Source: Ignavibacteriota bacterium
Lineage (GTDB): Bacteria > Bacteroidota > Ignavibacteria > Palsa-1295
NCBI GenBank assembly: GCA_003151825.1
Contig: PLYO01000012.1
Location: forward strand, 1-34,266
Length of the DNA: 34,266 bases
Direction of reading: 5' to 3'
The notes beneath the pieces are model-generated. The model had not been told where the DNA came from, searched no databases, and worked only from the letters and a program-made list of their open reading frames with translations. Each line of letters begins with the position of its first letter. Positions within the stretch are counted from its first letter, which is position 1. Made by a program: the position numbers and the translations under genes. Below are positions 8,776 through 17,216 of this stretch, piece after piece.

Positions 8776-9938
8776 CCGTGATAACTTTTATGCAGCGTGG
8801 ATCGCAAGACGCCGCGCGAATCGAACTTCTCCTTGAAGTGAATGAGGCTGAGCGCCGGCGTCATCGGGTTTTCGTCGCTCGTGTCCTGCGAAACTCCGAT
8901 ATCGACAAAGTGATAGCCTTCCTCTTTTGCCCATCGCGTCACGTTGTCCATGAGGAGATAAATCGGTTTGAGGGAATCGAAGGCATAGCGGAGCATGTGA
9001 TAGAAGATGAGCGCAACGCGATCGTTCGCAAGAAAAAGCAGCGAACCGGCAACGGGCTCCTCGCCAACACGAACGAGAAAAAGCTTCATAAAATCGGGAA
9101 GTAATTCCTGCAAGCGAAATAAATCTTCGAGTGTGTGCGTGGGCGTGGCGTGATATTTCGCTTTATTTTCGAGGAGGATCGGATAAAATTCCAAGAGCAT
9201 CTCGCGGAGGGATTCCGGCTGCGATTCTTCAATCCAGACCGAGGGATTTTCCCGCGTGACCCGCCGGATATGCTTGCGCGCCGCCGATTGAAAACGATCG
9301 AATGGCGTACCCGGATGGCGCAAGTCGATCGCGTGTGAAATATAATGCCGCTGATACGCATAGCCACGATAGAGCAGCGCGAACTCCAGATTTTGCGTAA
9401 GCAACGGCTGATAAATAACCGGCGCTGAAGTAAGATAGACCTCTTCGATGCCCTGTGCGCGGATATAACGCTCGAATGCGGCCACAATATCGAGCGCAGT
9501 CTGGGCGCTGATGTCTTCGGTAACAAACGATCCATAGCTCGCGCCGAGCGGGGATTCGAACACGCGCGCATGATCGGTCATGCTCGCGCCATCGCGCAGA
9601 CCTCCCGGAAGCACGGCGACAAGCCGAGGACCTTCAAAAAATAAAAGATGGTGAAAATCGAAACGGCCCTCGGGATGATACCGGAGGAATTGCTGCCGGT
9701 GAAATGCCGTGCCGTTCATCGAGCGCTCGATGAACACATCCCACTGCGTTTCATGCGCCACTCGCTCATAACGAACGACCCGGATGGGCGCGTCATTCAC
9801 ATCGGTGCGCGAAATCGCGGGCGAACCCTTGTTCGGGGCAATATCTATCATGCAATGCCCGTTAACACATAAAGGGCACGAAAATTTCGCGGAATATGTT
9901 TGATAGTAGCTCAGTCCGAGATCGGCGGTGAGATTCAT
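8772..9938 (-). CDS. FemAB-like GNAT acyltransferase
   Basis: Up to 388 residues. The core matches the GNAT/FemAB-type fold: WDVFIERSMNGTAFHRQQFLRYHPEGRFDFHHLLFFEG at the start of the domain, QSAARKHIRRVTRENPSVWIEES in the middle, and FLVRVGEEPVAGSLLFLANDRVALIFYHMLRYAFDSLKPIYLLMDNVTRWAKEEGYHFVDIG near the end. Relatives add aminoacyl or acyl groups to peptidoglycan or surface sugars; the substrate here is unknown. The ATG at 9938 lies at the very edge of a palindromic repeat, and the next Met (9851) would drop 29 residues. The segment between contains CPLCVNGHC, so either start is possible. First gene of the operon with the GT4 and EamA genes. Confidence 0.8.
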   Translation of the reverse strand: MNLTADLGLSYYQTYSAKFSCPLCVNGHCMIDIAPNKGSPAISRTDVNDAPIRVVRYERVAHETQWDVFIERSMNGTAFHRQQFLRYHPEGRFDFHHLLFFEGPRLVAVLPGGLRDGASMTDHARVFESPLGASYGSFVTEDISAQTALDIVAAFERYIRAQGIEEVYLTSAPVIYQPLLTQNLEFALLYRGYAYQRHYISHAIDLRHPGTPFDRFQSAARKHIRRVTRENPSVWIEESQPESLREMLLEFYPILLENKAKYHATPTHTLEDLFRLQELLPDFMKLFLVRVGEEPVAGSLLFLANDRVALIFYHMLRYAFDSLKPIYLLMDNVTRWAKEEGYHFVDIGVSQDTSDENPMTPALSLIHFKEKFDSRGVLRSTLHKSYHG

Positions 9939-10065
9939 GTCATTCTGAGCGAAGCCAGACGTAGCGGAGCGTAGTCCGGCGTAGCGAAGAATCTCTTGCT
10001 CGCCAACGAGATCCTTCGCTACGTTCGTCCTCCCTTCGGTCGGACAAACTACGCTCAGGATGACA
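9936..10065. repeat. Dispersed inverted repeat, TGTCATTCTGAGCG family (copy 2)
   Basis: Same family as 6631-6760: TCATGTCATTCTGAGCGAAG on the left, ACGCTCAGGATGACA on the right. It lies between two divergent genes and supplies or abuts the upstream ATG of the FemAB-like gene. Confidence 0.85.
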
Positions 10066-10102
10066 TAAGAATGAACGCACTTCGTATTTCAACACATCTT
10101 TC

Positions 10103-10681
10103 ATGACCGTCAAACACTCTTCCCTTTTTCTTATTCTTGCGGCCCTCTTCGCCATCGCTCTTAGCGGCTGCCTTACCGCAGATACCAAAGAAGTCCATAT
10201 CACCATCAACGACGATGGCAAAAGCGGTTCGGGCCGAATTATTTTCAGCGGCATTGCGAGCACGCCCGGAGATTCCGTGAGCGCCGTCAACGAGGATTTC
10301 AACTCGCTCGTCGCCGAGTATTATCAGGGCCGCAAGATCGAGATGGAAAACAAGGGCTGGAAAAACGTGCGCAAAAAGCTTTACGTAGCCGATGGCAAAC
10401 TGATGGGCGAAATCGACTTCGATTTCGACGATCTCGCTACGGTCGGAATTTACCGCTATCTCGATTCCGGGCCATACATGTATTACACCGTCTCGGAGGG
10501 TTTTCTCACGAGCGGCCAATATGAATCGAGTAATGGGATGTATCTGGGAGAAAAATTTCCGGTGATATTCTGGGATTCGACGCAGCAAAATCTATTTTAC
10601 CGCATGGCGCTTTCGACGCCGCAGGAATCAAAAAAGCCGTTGCTCGTCAATTATCAGCAATGGGAAGTAAAGCAGCATTGA
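10103..10681 (+). CDS. Small putative lipoprotein
   Basis: 192 residues. The N-terminus is a lipoprotein signal: basic MTVKHSS, a hydrophobic stretch, and the lipobox LSGC with the Cys at residue 22. The mature part (about 170 residues) has many Asp/Gly turns (VHITINDDGKSGSGRIIFSG, then GEIDFDFDDLATVGIYRYL) and looks like a soluble beta-rich domain. I do not recognise the family. It lies directly upstream of a DUF5686-type outer-membrane gene with one repeat between, so it may be an envelope protein expressed with it. The start is clear because the signal sequence begins at once. Confidence 0.8.
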   Translation: MTVKHSSLFLILAALFAIALSGCLTADTKEVHITINDDGKSGSGRIIFSGIASTPGDSVSAVNEDFNSLVAEYYQGRKIEMENKGWKNVRKKLYVADGKLMGEIDFDFDDLATVGIYRYLDSGPYMYYTVSEGFLTSGQYESSNGMYLGEKFPVIFWDSTQQNLFYRMALSTPQESKKPLLVNYQQWEVKQH

Positions 10682-10701
10682 TCATTGGTAATTTATCCCT
10701 T

Positions 10702-10833
10702 CATGTCATTCTGAGCGTAGTAAATTTTCGCGGAGCGAAAATTTACGTAGCGAAGAATCTCTTGCTCTACATAAAGATCCTTCGACTCCGTTCGACTGCG
10801 CTGTCGCTCCGTCGAACTCCGCTCAGGATGACA
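10702..10833. repeat. Dispersed inverted repeat, TGTCATTCTGAGCG family (copy 3)
   Basis: TGTCATTCTGAGCGTAG on the left and CCGCTCAGGATGACA on the right, with a nested AAATTTTCGC/GCGAAAATTT hairpin. It ends 16 bases before the DUF5686-type start, and an open frame crosses it, which would mislead gene callers into an over-long N-terminus. Confidence 0.85.
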
Positions 10834-10848
10834 ATAGACCACACAACC

Positions 10849-13242
10849 ATGTGGAAACCTTCCTCGCTATTTGTATTCTCCTTGCTTCTACTTTTTTGTT
10901 GCGAGGGTCAAAGCTTCGCACAATCCCTCCAACTCACGGGAACCATCCGCGAGCGCGGTTCCCAGGAAACCATTCCCGGCGCATCGCTGCATATCTTAGG
11001 CACGTCTCGCGGCGCACGGTCGAATGCCGATGGCCGCTACCATCTCGAATTGGCTCACGGCACGGCGTATGCCATTCGCGTAACCGCGCTGGGCTACCGT
11101 CCCGATACGCTGCACGTTCAGCTTGCAAAAGATAGTTCCGAAGACTTTATGCTTACCGCCGCGCCGCTGCTCGGCCCGCCAATTACGATTTCCGCCGAGG
11201 CCAGCCGCAAGGAGGCGCGGCGCATCATGCACAAAGTCATCGACTCGAAAGATGCGTGGCAATCGCAAATCCATGATTATCGCTTCGAAGTCTATTCGCG
11301 CGCGACGCTGCGCGTGAAAAAAGATACCGCGAGCCACGTTGCCGCAGTGCTGGAGTCCGTCGCCGATGGGTATTGGCAGATGGAAAACGGATATGCCGAG
11401 CGCATCACCGCGCGTAAAGAAACCGCCGACATTCCGGCGGACGTCAACCGCGTCGCGCTTTTGGGCATCGAGAATTTTTACAACGACCGGATGGATTTCG
11501 GCGATTACAGCGTCGTCAGTCCCGTGGCGCACGATGCATTCGACCGCTACGATTACGATCTCGTCGGCGAAGGCGAGTTGAACGGCCAGCCTGTCTGGAA
11601 AATATCAGTCGAGCCGCTTGGGAATCTTAATCCGGCGTTTCTGGGCACGCTTTGGATCGATAAGACCGATTATACTATCGCGTATCTCGATCTCCAGCCC
11701 AACGACGCGATCGCGTTTGGCCCTGTGAAAGACATCGACATCCGGCAAACATTCGCCTTCGTCGATAATAAATTCTGGCTGCCGTCGGAACTAAATTTCG
11801 ATTGCGCCATCAAGCTCGCGGTGCCAATTGTGCCCAATTTCGGAATCAGCCAGTCCGCTACGCTGCAAAATTATATCATCAATGGCGGCATTCCCGATTC
11901 CATCTTCGCCGCGCCTCGGCACACGGTTGCGGAAAGCGCCGATAGCGCCGATTCGGTGCGATGGAGTGGATTGCGCACCATCCCGCTCGCGCGCGACGAG
12001 GATACGGCGTACCGCAAGTTCGACAGCCTCGCAAAAATCCCGCAGGAAGAAGAGGAATCCTTTTCGCCCGTTGGCTTGCTCCTCCAACTGATCCCGGGAA
12101 CCGACTTCTTTCAATTCAATCGTATTGACGGGCCGGAATTCGAACTTGGACATACGTGGACAGTATTTGAGAAAAACCCGCTCTCCTTCGGCGGCGATGT
12201 CGATTACGACCTCGGAGACCATGACTGGGAGTATTCCGCAGGGATTACTCAGGCGCTGACCACAAAAAAGCGAACGCAAGTATCCGCAACCATTTCACTC
12301 GATGGCGATGTCGAAATGAGCGGAGGCGAACACGACGTCGAAGTGACATCTTCGATCGGCGGAAGAATTTACGATGAGCACGTCGCGCTAAGCACCGAAT
12401 ACGACCAGTTGGTAAATACGCTCACATCGCTTTTGTTACACAGCGATTATCCGGATTATTACGAGGCGCGCGGATTCGACATCAATTATTCTCTGACGCC
12501 GAACCGCCGATTTTCCGTCACGCTCGAATTCAGAAACGAAGTCGATCATAGCCTTGCGAATGTAACCAATTATAGCTTTTTCTTTCGCAACGATACGTTC
12601 CCAGCCAATCCCGCGATAAACGAAGGGCTGCTGCATGAGCTATCGCTACAGTCCAAAGAAAATTTCCCGCTCGGATTCTGGAATGGTTCCATTCGCGAGG
12701 GATTTGCCTATTCCAATCCTTCCATTGGCAGCGCGTTTCATTATCTGACGTATGCGGGGAACCTTACACTCGAAGGCAAAGCAGGCGGATGGGGAAAATC
12801 GTGGCTTTCGGCATCGTGGAACGGGCTTTTGAGCGGCGCGCTGCCCGCGCAATCGCTCTTCTTTTTCGAAGCGCGGGATGCCGTGATTGCGCCACGCGAT
12901 GTCTTCCGAACGCTTTCGCCATTCGAATTCGAAGGCGATAACACCTGGAGCGTTATGTTCGAGCAAAATTTCTACGATCTCCCCACGCGCGCGCTTGGCA
13001 TCAAGATGCCGCTCGATTTGCACTGGTTTGGCTTTGCCAATCTTGCAGGAGCGACGCTAACGAGCGCCACGCGCGCGATACTCCCCGCTCCCGTCCAAAC
13101 GCTTGACAGCAAACCCTTCGCCGAAGCCGGATTTGGCATTGGCAATATCCTGAACGTCCTCCGCTTCGACGCCGCCTGGCGCCTCGACTACAAAACCGAG
13201 CACAATTTCTATGTGACGGGTACGCTGGCGATTAGTTTTTGA
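10849..13242 (+). CDS. Carboxypeptidase-regulatory-like / DUF5686-type outer-membrane protein
   Basis: 797 residues from ATG 10849. The signal peptide is MWKPSSLFVFSLLLLFCCEG with SFAQ at the cleavage site. Next comes a CarboxypepD_reg-like beta-sandwich (LTGTIRERGSQETIPGASLHILGTSRGARSNADGRYHLEL, about residues 27-110). The long body is DUF5686-like: RRIMHKVIDSKDAWQSQIHDYRFEVYSRATL, VWKISVEPLGNLNPAFLGTLWIDKTDYTIAYLDL. The C-terminal half has alternating aromatic beta strands consistent with an outer-membrane barrel and ends in YVTGTLAISF. The family is common in Bacteroidota and its molecular role is not settled. The frame stays open upstream to 10660, but that part is repeat DNA. Confidence 0.85.
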   Translation: MWKPSSLFVFSLLLLFCCEGQSFAQSLQLTGTIRERGSQETIPGASLHILGTSRGARSNADGRYHLELAHGTAYAIRVTALGYRPDTLHVQLAKDSSEDFMLTAAPLLGPPITISAEASRKEARRIMHKVIDSKDAWQSQIHDYRFEVYSRATLRVKKDTASHVAAVLESVADGYWQMENGYAERITARKETADIPADVNRVALLGIENFYNDRMDFGDYSVVSPVAHDAFDRYDYDLVGEGELNGQPVWKISVEPLGNLNPAFLGTLWIDKTDYTIAYLDLQPNDAIAFGPVKDIDIRQTFAFVDNKFWLPSELNFDCAIKLAVPIVPNFGISQSATLQNYIINGGIPDSIFAAPRHTVAESADSADSVRWSGLRTIPLARDEDTAYRKFDSLAKIPQEEEESFSPVGLLLQLIPGTDFFQFNRIDGPEFELGHTWTVFEKNPLSFGGDVDYDLGDHDWEYSAGITQALTTKKRTQVSATISLDGDVEMSGGEHDVEVTSSIGGRIYDEHVALSTEYDQLVNTLTSLLLHSDYPDYYEARGFDINYSLTPNRRFSVTLEFRNEVDHSLANVTNYSFFFRNDTFPANPAINEGLLHELSLQSKENFPLGFWNGSIREGFAYSNPSIGSAFHYLTYAGNLTLEGKAGGWGKSWLSASWNGLLSGALPAQSLFFFEARDAVIAPRDVFRTLSPFEFEGDNTWSVMFEQNFYDLPTRALGIKMPLDLHWFGFANLAGATLTSATRAILPAPVQTLDSKPFAEAGFGIGNILNVLRFDAAWRLDYKTEHNFYVTGTLAISF

Positions 13243-13273
13243 GGACACGGATATGGGAATAGAAACAATTCCC

Positions 13274-13347
13274 AAAACCCCGGAGGGGTGGCATGTTAAT
13301 AGCCAGGGGTGAAGCGAAGCGGAACCCCTGGTATGCGATTTTTTTTT
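13274..13347 (+). repeat. Left inverted repeat bounding the AIPR gene
   Basis: It reads AAAACCCCGGAGGGGTGGCA, a short spacer, then AGCCAGGGGTGAAGCGAAGC and GGAACCCCTGG, ending in a T-run. The internal CCAGGGGT/ACCCCTGG forms a stem. The complement of 15168-15239 matches it with only a handful of differences over about 72 bases. A second CCCGGAGGGACGACAT remnant follows at about 13357-13373. Confidence 0.9.
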
Positions 13348-13386
13348 GAGCCCGAGTCCCGGAGGGACGACATCAATGAGGGTAAA

Positions 13387-15093
13387 CTACAAACCTGCAA
13401 AGGCGCTCTTGCTATCCCGAATCAATTTAGATGGGATTTTTGCAGCTACTAATTTTGATTCATTCGCTTCATTCTTAAAGTAGTTTGCAATCGTCAAGCT
13501 TTTTCCGTCACTGTCTTTAGACTTTTCAGCCTCAGATCGATAATTCTGATAAATCCACTTGATGCTATCATTCACTAAATTTGCGACCTGTTTATTCCAG
13601 GATGGACGCTCAGGAAAATCGATCTCGGAGAGTTTAAAACCTGCTCGTTTAATAAGATCACAGATTAGACCGAACAAAGGAAGATCAATATACCCACGAA
13701 GTTTATTTTCATACGTTGCTGAAGTTGGAAGATTCTTGGAAATTAATTTTTCGAGCAAGAATAATGAATAGACCTCAGAGACGGGTGTTTGAGAAATCTT
13801 TGTGTATGCACTGCCATCGAAAAGTTCACTTGCCTTACCACGGGCCTTCCATGCCCCCAAGTCTCTATCACCGAGACGAGAAGAGGCAATGAGTTGAATC
13901 ATTTTTTTTAACTTTGGACCCTGCATCATTCCATTCGTTTTTAAAGTCCGAGAACGGTGGCTCCATTCATTTTTCCTTCTCTCATAAAAGTAATCTTTCG
14001 TTCGAAAGTATCTGAATAGATCGAGATTAAAATCATCATTGGCAACTAAGTCCCAAGACTTAATAGGATTTTGTTGGTTGCTACGAATCGAAATTTGATT
14101 AATGATATTCTTACGTTTCTCGCGAAGATGCCCAACGTCTTTTCCAACAACAGTAGGAATCTTAATTATCCGAACCATGACCCTTGCATCCTGAGAGGGA
14201 TTTTTAACGGAACGGATACTATGGAGTGTTTGGGAGCCATTAACAACGCGTGGATTCTCAACCATTAGTTCCGTTGAGGATTCATGACGATAATCTTCGC
14301 AAAGCATTGTTATCCCATTATTGCTGTATGCGAATTCTCTTGGCGCATCACGGAAAGTATTTCTGATTGCCTTATTGACTGTAGAATTCCCAAGATCAAG
14401 TCTTACGTTCCGAGCGAAAAGAAGATCATGTGGATCCTCTTGCATGTATTCGATAAAGTCAATTAATTTTGCGAATGCAATAGCTGTCCGAACCTCAGTT
14501 TCGGCTGGGTCTGGAGAGATGACATTTCCTACATCATGCAACGTGAGTTGAGGAGTTCGCGGCATCGCGCCATCCTTATCATCCAAAACACTTGCTGCAA
14601 TTTCTTCAAAATGAAATAATTTCACAGGAAGATGTTTTAAGCTTGTCGCTTGCGCTACATTCCTCTTGCAGTTTGTAAGGAAAATTAGACTCGCTTCACC
14701 CTCATCAAAACGTTCAAACAAAAGACGATATTTAGTTCGGAGTTCAGCCTTCTTCACTCGGCTTTCGAGAAAATCGGCTCTATCTTCTTTATGCAAGAAC
14801 GGAGTGCAAAAGTTACTAACTTCATCATAATAATTCCCGGTTGCAGTTTTCCCGTATTGCTTCGTGAATTTAGAATTGATGATATAATGATGAACCGAAC
14901 GGCCATCGTCGGTTCTAAAAAACATATCCACCTTTCCGTCCCCGCTGCCATCGGAAAAGAACATGTCACGAGGGGTCGAATAGTACATTTGAGCAAACCA
15001 TTGCACGAATGCTATGTGATGGGGTCTGCTTTCCCCCTTTGCAACTTTGTTAACCTGGGTAACGACAAATTCAAAAAGTTCTTTTTCAGTCAT
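13387..15093 (-). CDS. AIPR family protein (abortive infection phage resistance type)
   Basis: 568 residues. The middle carries the AIPR signature: LLFARNVRLDLGNSTVNKAIRNTF, REFAYSNNGITMLCED (about 255-270), ENPRVVNGSQTLHSI (about 278-292), VMVRIIKIP, and IRSNQQNPIKSWDLVAND. The first 110 residues look like a restriction-nuclease-like domain: SGDGKVDMFF followed by HYIINSKF, which fits a D...(x)xK core, though I cannot prove the fold. AIPR proteins are linked to abortive phage defence; the mechanism is poorly known. The gene is much more AT-rich than its neighbours, stands alone, and is bounded by near-identical inverted repeats, all signs of transfer. ATG start at 15093, no strong Shine-Dalgarno. 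Confidence 0.88.
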   Translation of the reverse strand: MTEKELFEFVVTQVNKVAKGESRPHHIAFVQWFAQMYYSTPRDMFFSDGSGDGKVDMFFRTDDGRSVHHYIINSKFTKQYGKTATGNYYDEVSNFCTPFLHKEDRADFLESRVKKAELRTKYRLLFERFDEGEASLIFLTNCKRNVAQATSLKHLPVKLFHFEEIAASVLDDKDGAMPRTPQLTLHDVGNVISPDPAETEVRTAIAFAKLIDFIEYMQEDPHDLLFARNVRLDLGNSTVNKAIRNTFRDAPREFAYSNNGITMLCEDYRHESSTELMVENPRVVNGSQTLHSIRSVKNPSQDARVMVRIIKIPTVVGKDVGHLREKRKNIINQISIRSNQQNPIKSWDLVANDDFNLDLFRYFRTKDYFYERRKNEWSHRSRTLKTNGMMQGPKLKKMIQLIASSRLGDRDLGAWKARGKASELFDGSAYTKISQTPVSEVYSLFLLEKLISKNLPTSATYENKLRGYIDLPLFGLICDLIKRAGFKLSEIDFPERPSWNKQVANLVNDSIKWIYQNYRSEAEKSKDSDGKSLTIANYFKNEANESKLVAAKIPSKLIRDSKSAFAGL

Positions 15094-15140
15094 GATTATG
15101 TAAGTTAAGTAAGATACAAAAATACGACAATTTAGCGCAG

Positions 15141-15239
15141 TACCACCCCTCCGGGGTTAAAAATAATAAAAAAATCGCTTACCAGGGGTTCCGCTTCGCT
15201 TCACCCCTGGCTATTGACATGCCACCCCTCCGGAGTTTT
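15141..15239 (-). repeat. Right inverted repeat bounding the AIPR gene
   Basis: On the minus strand it reads AAAACTCCGGAGGGGTGGCA, spacer, AGCCAGGGGTGAAGCGAAGC, GGAACCCCTGG, a T-run and a closing CCCCGGAGGGGTGGTA unit (15141-15160). It is inverted relative to 13274-13347 and nearly identical over 15168-15239. Confidence 0.9.
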
Positions 15240-15248
15240 AGCTCAATC

Positions 15249-16613
15249 TTACCACCGGTGCTGCACCGTGTACGTCACTTTTTGCTCGCCGCGCGCTTTG
15301 ACGGGGACGTGAAAGACGATGGAGTTTGCGTTTTGCTTTTCGTAGTCCATCGAGTGCTCGATGATTTCCCAGTCGGTGCCGAGATTTTCCACTGCATCGA
15401 TGGTCACGTCTTCGTCCTTGTGATTTTTGAGCGTAATTTCAACGGTCTCTTCGCTTTCGCGTTCGCCAAGCGTGCGGCTGGAAGTAACCTGCCGGTCGCC
15501 AACAAGATCGAAGGCATTCCCGACATGGAGCGTAAGTTTTTCATCGCGCGGGGTGTGCTCGATACGGTCTTCGCCGATGAATTCGAGCGTGCCGTCGTTA
15601 TCGCGTTTCATTACGCGGATGACGCCCATCGGCAGCGGAATTCCGAGGTGATTCGTCTCCGAATTCTGAAAGCTTATCGTTACCGCAACATCTTTTCCGC
15701 CTTCATACGTATAATGCTTCTCTGATCCAACGCCATTTGCCGTTAACAGCGAAATTTGTTTTACCTCATTATTATTGATCGTCGTTTGCCGACCGAGATC
15801 ATAGACGTGGTACTCGAACATGCCGTGCTCTTCGAATTGTGGCTTTGCTCGCATTGACAATCCGCCATTCATATTATCATACATTGGTTGCTGAGCCGGG
15901 GCAGCGCGGTGCAACGCGCCGGCAACAAGTTTCAGCTTCGCATCCGGGAATGATGCTCCGCTATTGTTTTCGATGCTGACCCATCCGCTGAGATCGAGCG
16001 ACTTTTCATCGTCGCTAAGTGCGGCGATATACTCGGCGTGCCATTTCATTCCGCTGGTTTGATAGAGCACTTCGAGCGGCTCATTCGTCAATGCTTTGGT
16101 AGATTTCAATTGCCATATCAGCGTAGGTTTCGTGTAAAGCTCGTTCGTGATCGATGACATGCTGAGTGTATAACCGCCAAGGCCGGAAATAGAAATAATT
16201 CCGGAGTCCGTCATGAGCATGAGCTTCCCGGCATCGTTGGCAAGAACGGTTCCCACAATCCGCTTCCCGGAAGTCGAAACGAGCGTAATGGATTTGTCAA
16301 TGTATTTTTGGAGCAGCTTATCCTGGCTGACGAGATCGTATTCGTAATTTTGTTCGAGCACACCGAGATCGTTCGGATGCTCGAGATCGGTAATTTTCAC
16401 CGTCGTCGGATCGATCTTCGACGGCACATCGACCATTCGGACTTCGCTCGTCCCATCTTTAATGTTAAATCGGCGCATGTCGCGCACCACGCCAAGATCG
16501 TTATTATAAACGGTGATGGCAACCGACCGGCCATCGTCCGTGCCGTCTTTTGGTTGAGCGTGAAGGGATGAGATTAATAGCGTGAAGAAAAGAACGAGCC
16601 AGAGTTTTTTCAT
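15249..16613 (-). CDS. Secreted DUF4139 domain protein
   Basis: 454 residues from ATG 16613 (MKKLWLVLFFTLLISSLHAQ, a clear signal peptide). An in-frame Met at 16658 would add 15 residues before the Lys-Lys and is unlikely. The N-terminal part (VAITVYNNDLGVVRDMRRFNI, VRMVDVPSKIDPTTVKI) and centre (KWHAEYIAALSDDEKSLDLSGWVSIENNSGASFPDAKLKLVAG) match the DUF4139 layout. The C-terminus is a beta-rich immunoglobulin-like stretch ending VKARGEQKVTYTVQHRW. It is probably periplasmic or surface-located. Function is unknown across the family. The gene ends nine bases from the right AIPR repeat, so the repeat-bounded block sits immediately after it. Confidence 0.87.
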   Translation of the reverse strand: MKKLWLVLFFTLLISSLHAQPKDGTDDGRSVAITVYNNDLGVVRDMRRFNIKDGTSEVRMVDVPSKIDPTTVKITDLEHPNDLGVLEQNYEYDLVSQDKLLQKYIDKSITLVSTSGKRIVGTVLANDAGKLMLMTDSGIISISGLGGYTLSMSSITNELYTKPTLIWQLKSTKALTNEPLEVLYQTSGMKWHAEYIAALSDDEKSLDLSGWVSIENNSGASFPDAKLKLVAGALHRAAPAQQPMYDNMNGGLSMRAKPQFEEHGMFEYHVYDLGRQTTINNNEVKQISLLTANGVGSEKHYTYEGGKDVAVTISFQNSETNHLGIPLPMGVIRVMKRDNDGTLEFIGEDRIEHTPRDEKLTLHVGNAFDLVGDRQVTSSRTLGERESEETVEITLKNHKDEDVTIDAVENLGTDWEIIEHSMDYEKQNANSIVFHVPVKARGEQKVTYTVQHRW

Positions 16614-17216
16614 AGAGTGAGATAATAGTGATGAATCCGGGACGGACGGATAGACCAAATGTTACGGCGTAGCTGCAAACTCCGCGGGCCAGGTTTAGGT
16701 CACAAATTTTTCCCTGTATTGCTTTTTAATTCAAATATCGTTATTTTTGTACAAATGAAAGGCGGAAAGCGCGTGGAGGCATCCTATCTGGCGCCGACTT
16801 GCTCCAAATTCGACATCTTCATTTTTTTTCAGATTAAGGGAAGATTATTGCATAATTTGTGGTTAAGAGGAGTTTTGAGGCCATTTCCGGTCATCCCGGA
16901 GACGGCCCATGTAAAGCTTATCGATCCTGCGACCTGTTGCGATTTCTTCGGACTTTTGCGCTCCGGGCAAGCATTCCTGCCCCTGGCCCGGCGAGCAAAC
17001 GGTTCTCTTCGCCCGCAAGGGGAGCCATGCGTCATGCCTCGACGCTCGGCACGTCGGACGGCGAAGGTCACAAAATTTTACCCATGTTTTTAGCCATTCG
17101 GACGGTTACCTTTTGTCATTTCGCGGGTCTTCCTTATGAAGGGTCACGCTTCGCCTCGGCGAATGTAGCCCCGCAAGTAACGATTTCGAACGAATTTTAA
17201 AGCACAACGTAACGTA
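16614..17216. other. Long gene-free leader before the exopolysaccharide genes
   Basis: Two overlapping plus-strand frames of 113 and 144 codons exist, but their products (Arg/Ser/Cys-rich, no domain) look like chance. The stretch begins AT-rich with a promoter-like site near 16719-16749, then becomes GC-rich. GGTCACAAATTTTTCCC (16698-16714) is echoed by GGTCACAAAATTTTACCC (about 17067-17084). It could be a long 5' leader for the genes at 17217 onward. Confidence 0.45.
16719..16749 (+). promoter_or_regulatory. Candidate Bacteroidota-type promoter
   Basis: TTG at 16719-16721 is separated by 20 bases from TATTTTTG at 16742-16749. This fits the primary-sigma consensus of Bacteroidota (TTG near -33, TAnnTTTG near -7). 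It would give a leader of about 460 bases before the glycosyltransferase. This is a pattern match only. Confidence 0.35.

Noticed and set aside
10660..10848. In-frame upstream extension of the DUF5686-type protein
   Set aside because: It lies in a dispersed palindromic repeat and overlaps the lipoprotein gene; the signal peptide begins at 10849.
13243..15248. AIPR block as an insertion sequence
   Set aside because: There is no transposase, and the only gene is AIPR; the repeats are described but the element type is left open.
16659..17200. Two overlapping plus-strand frames of 144 and 113 codons
   Set aside because: The products have odd composition and no domain, there is no start signal, and they overlap each other in different frames; more likely a leader region.
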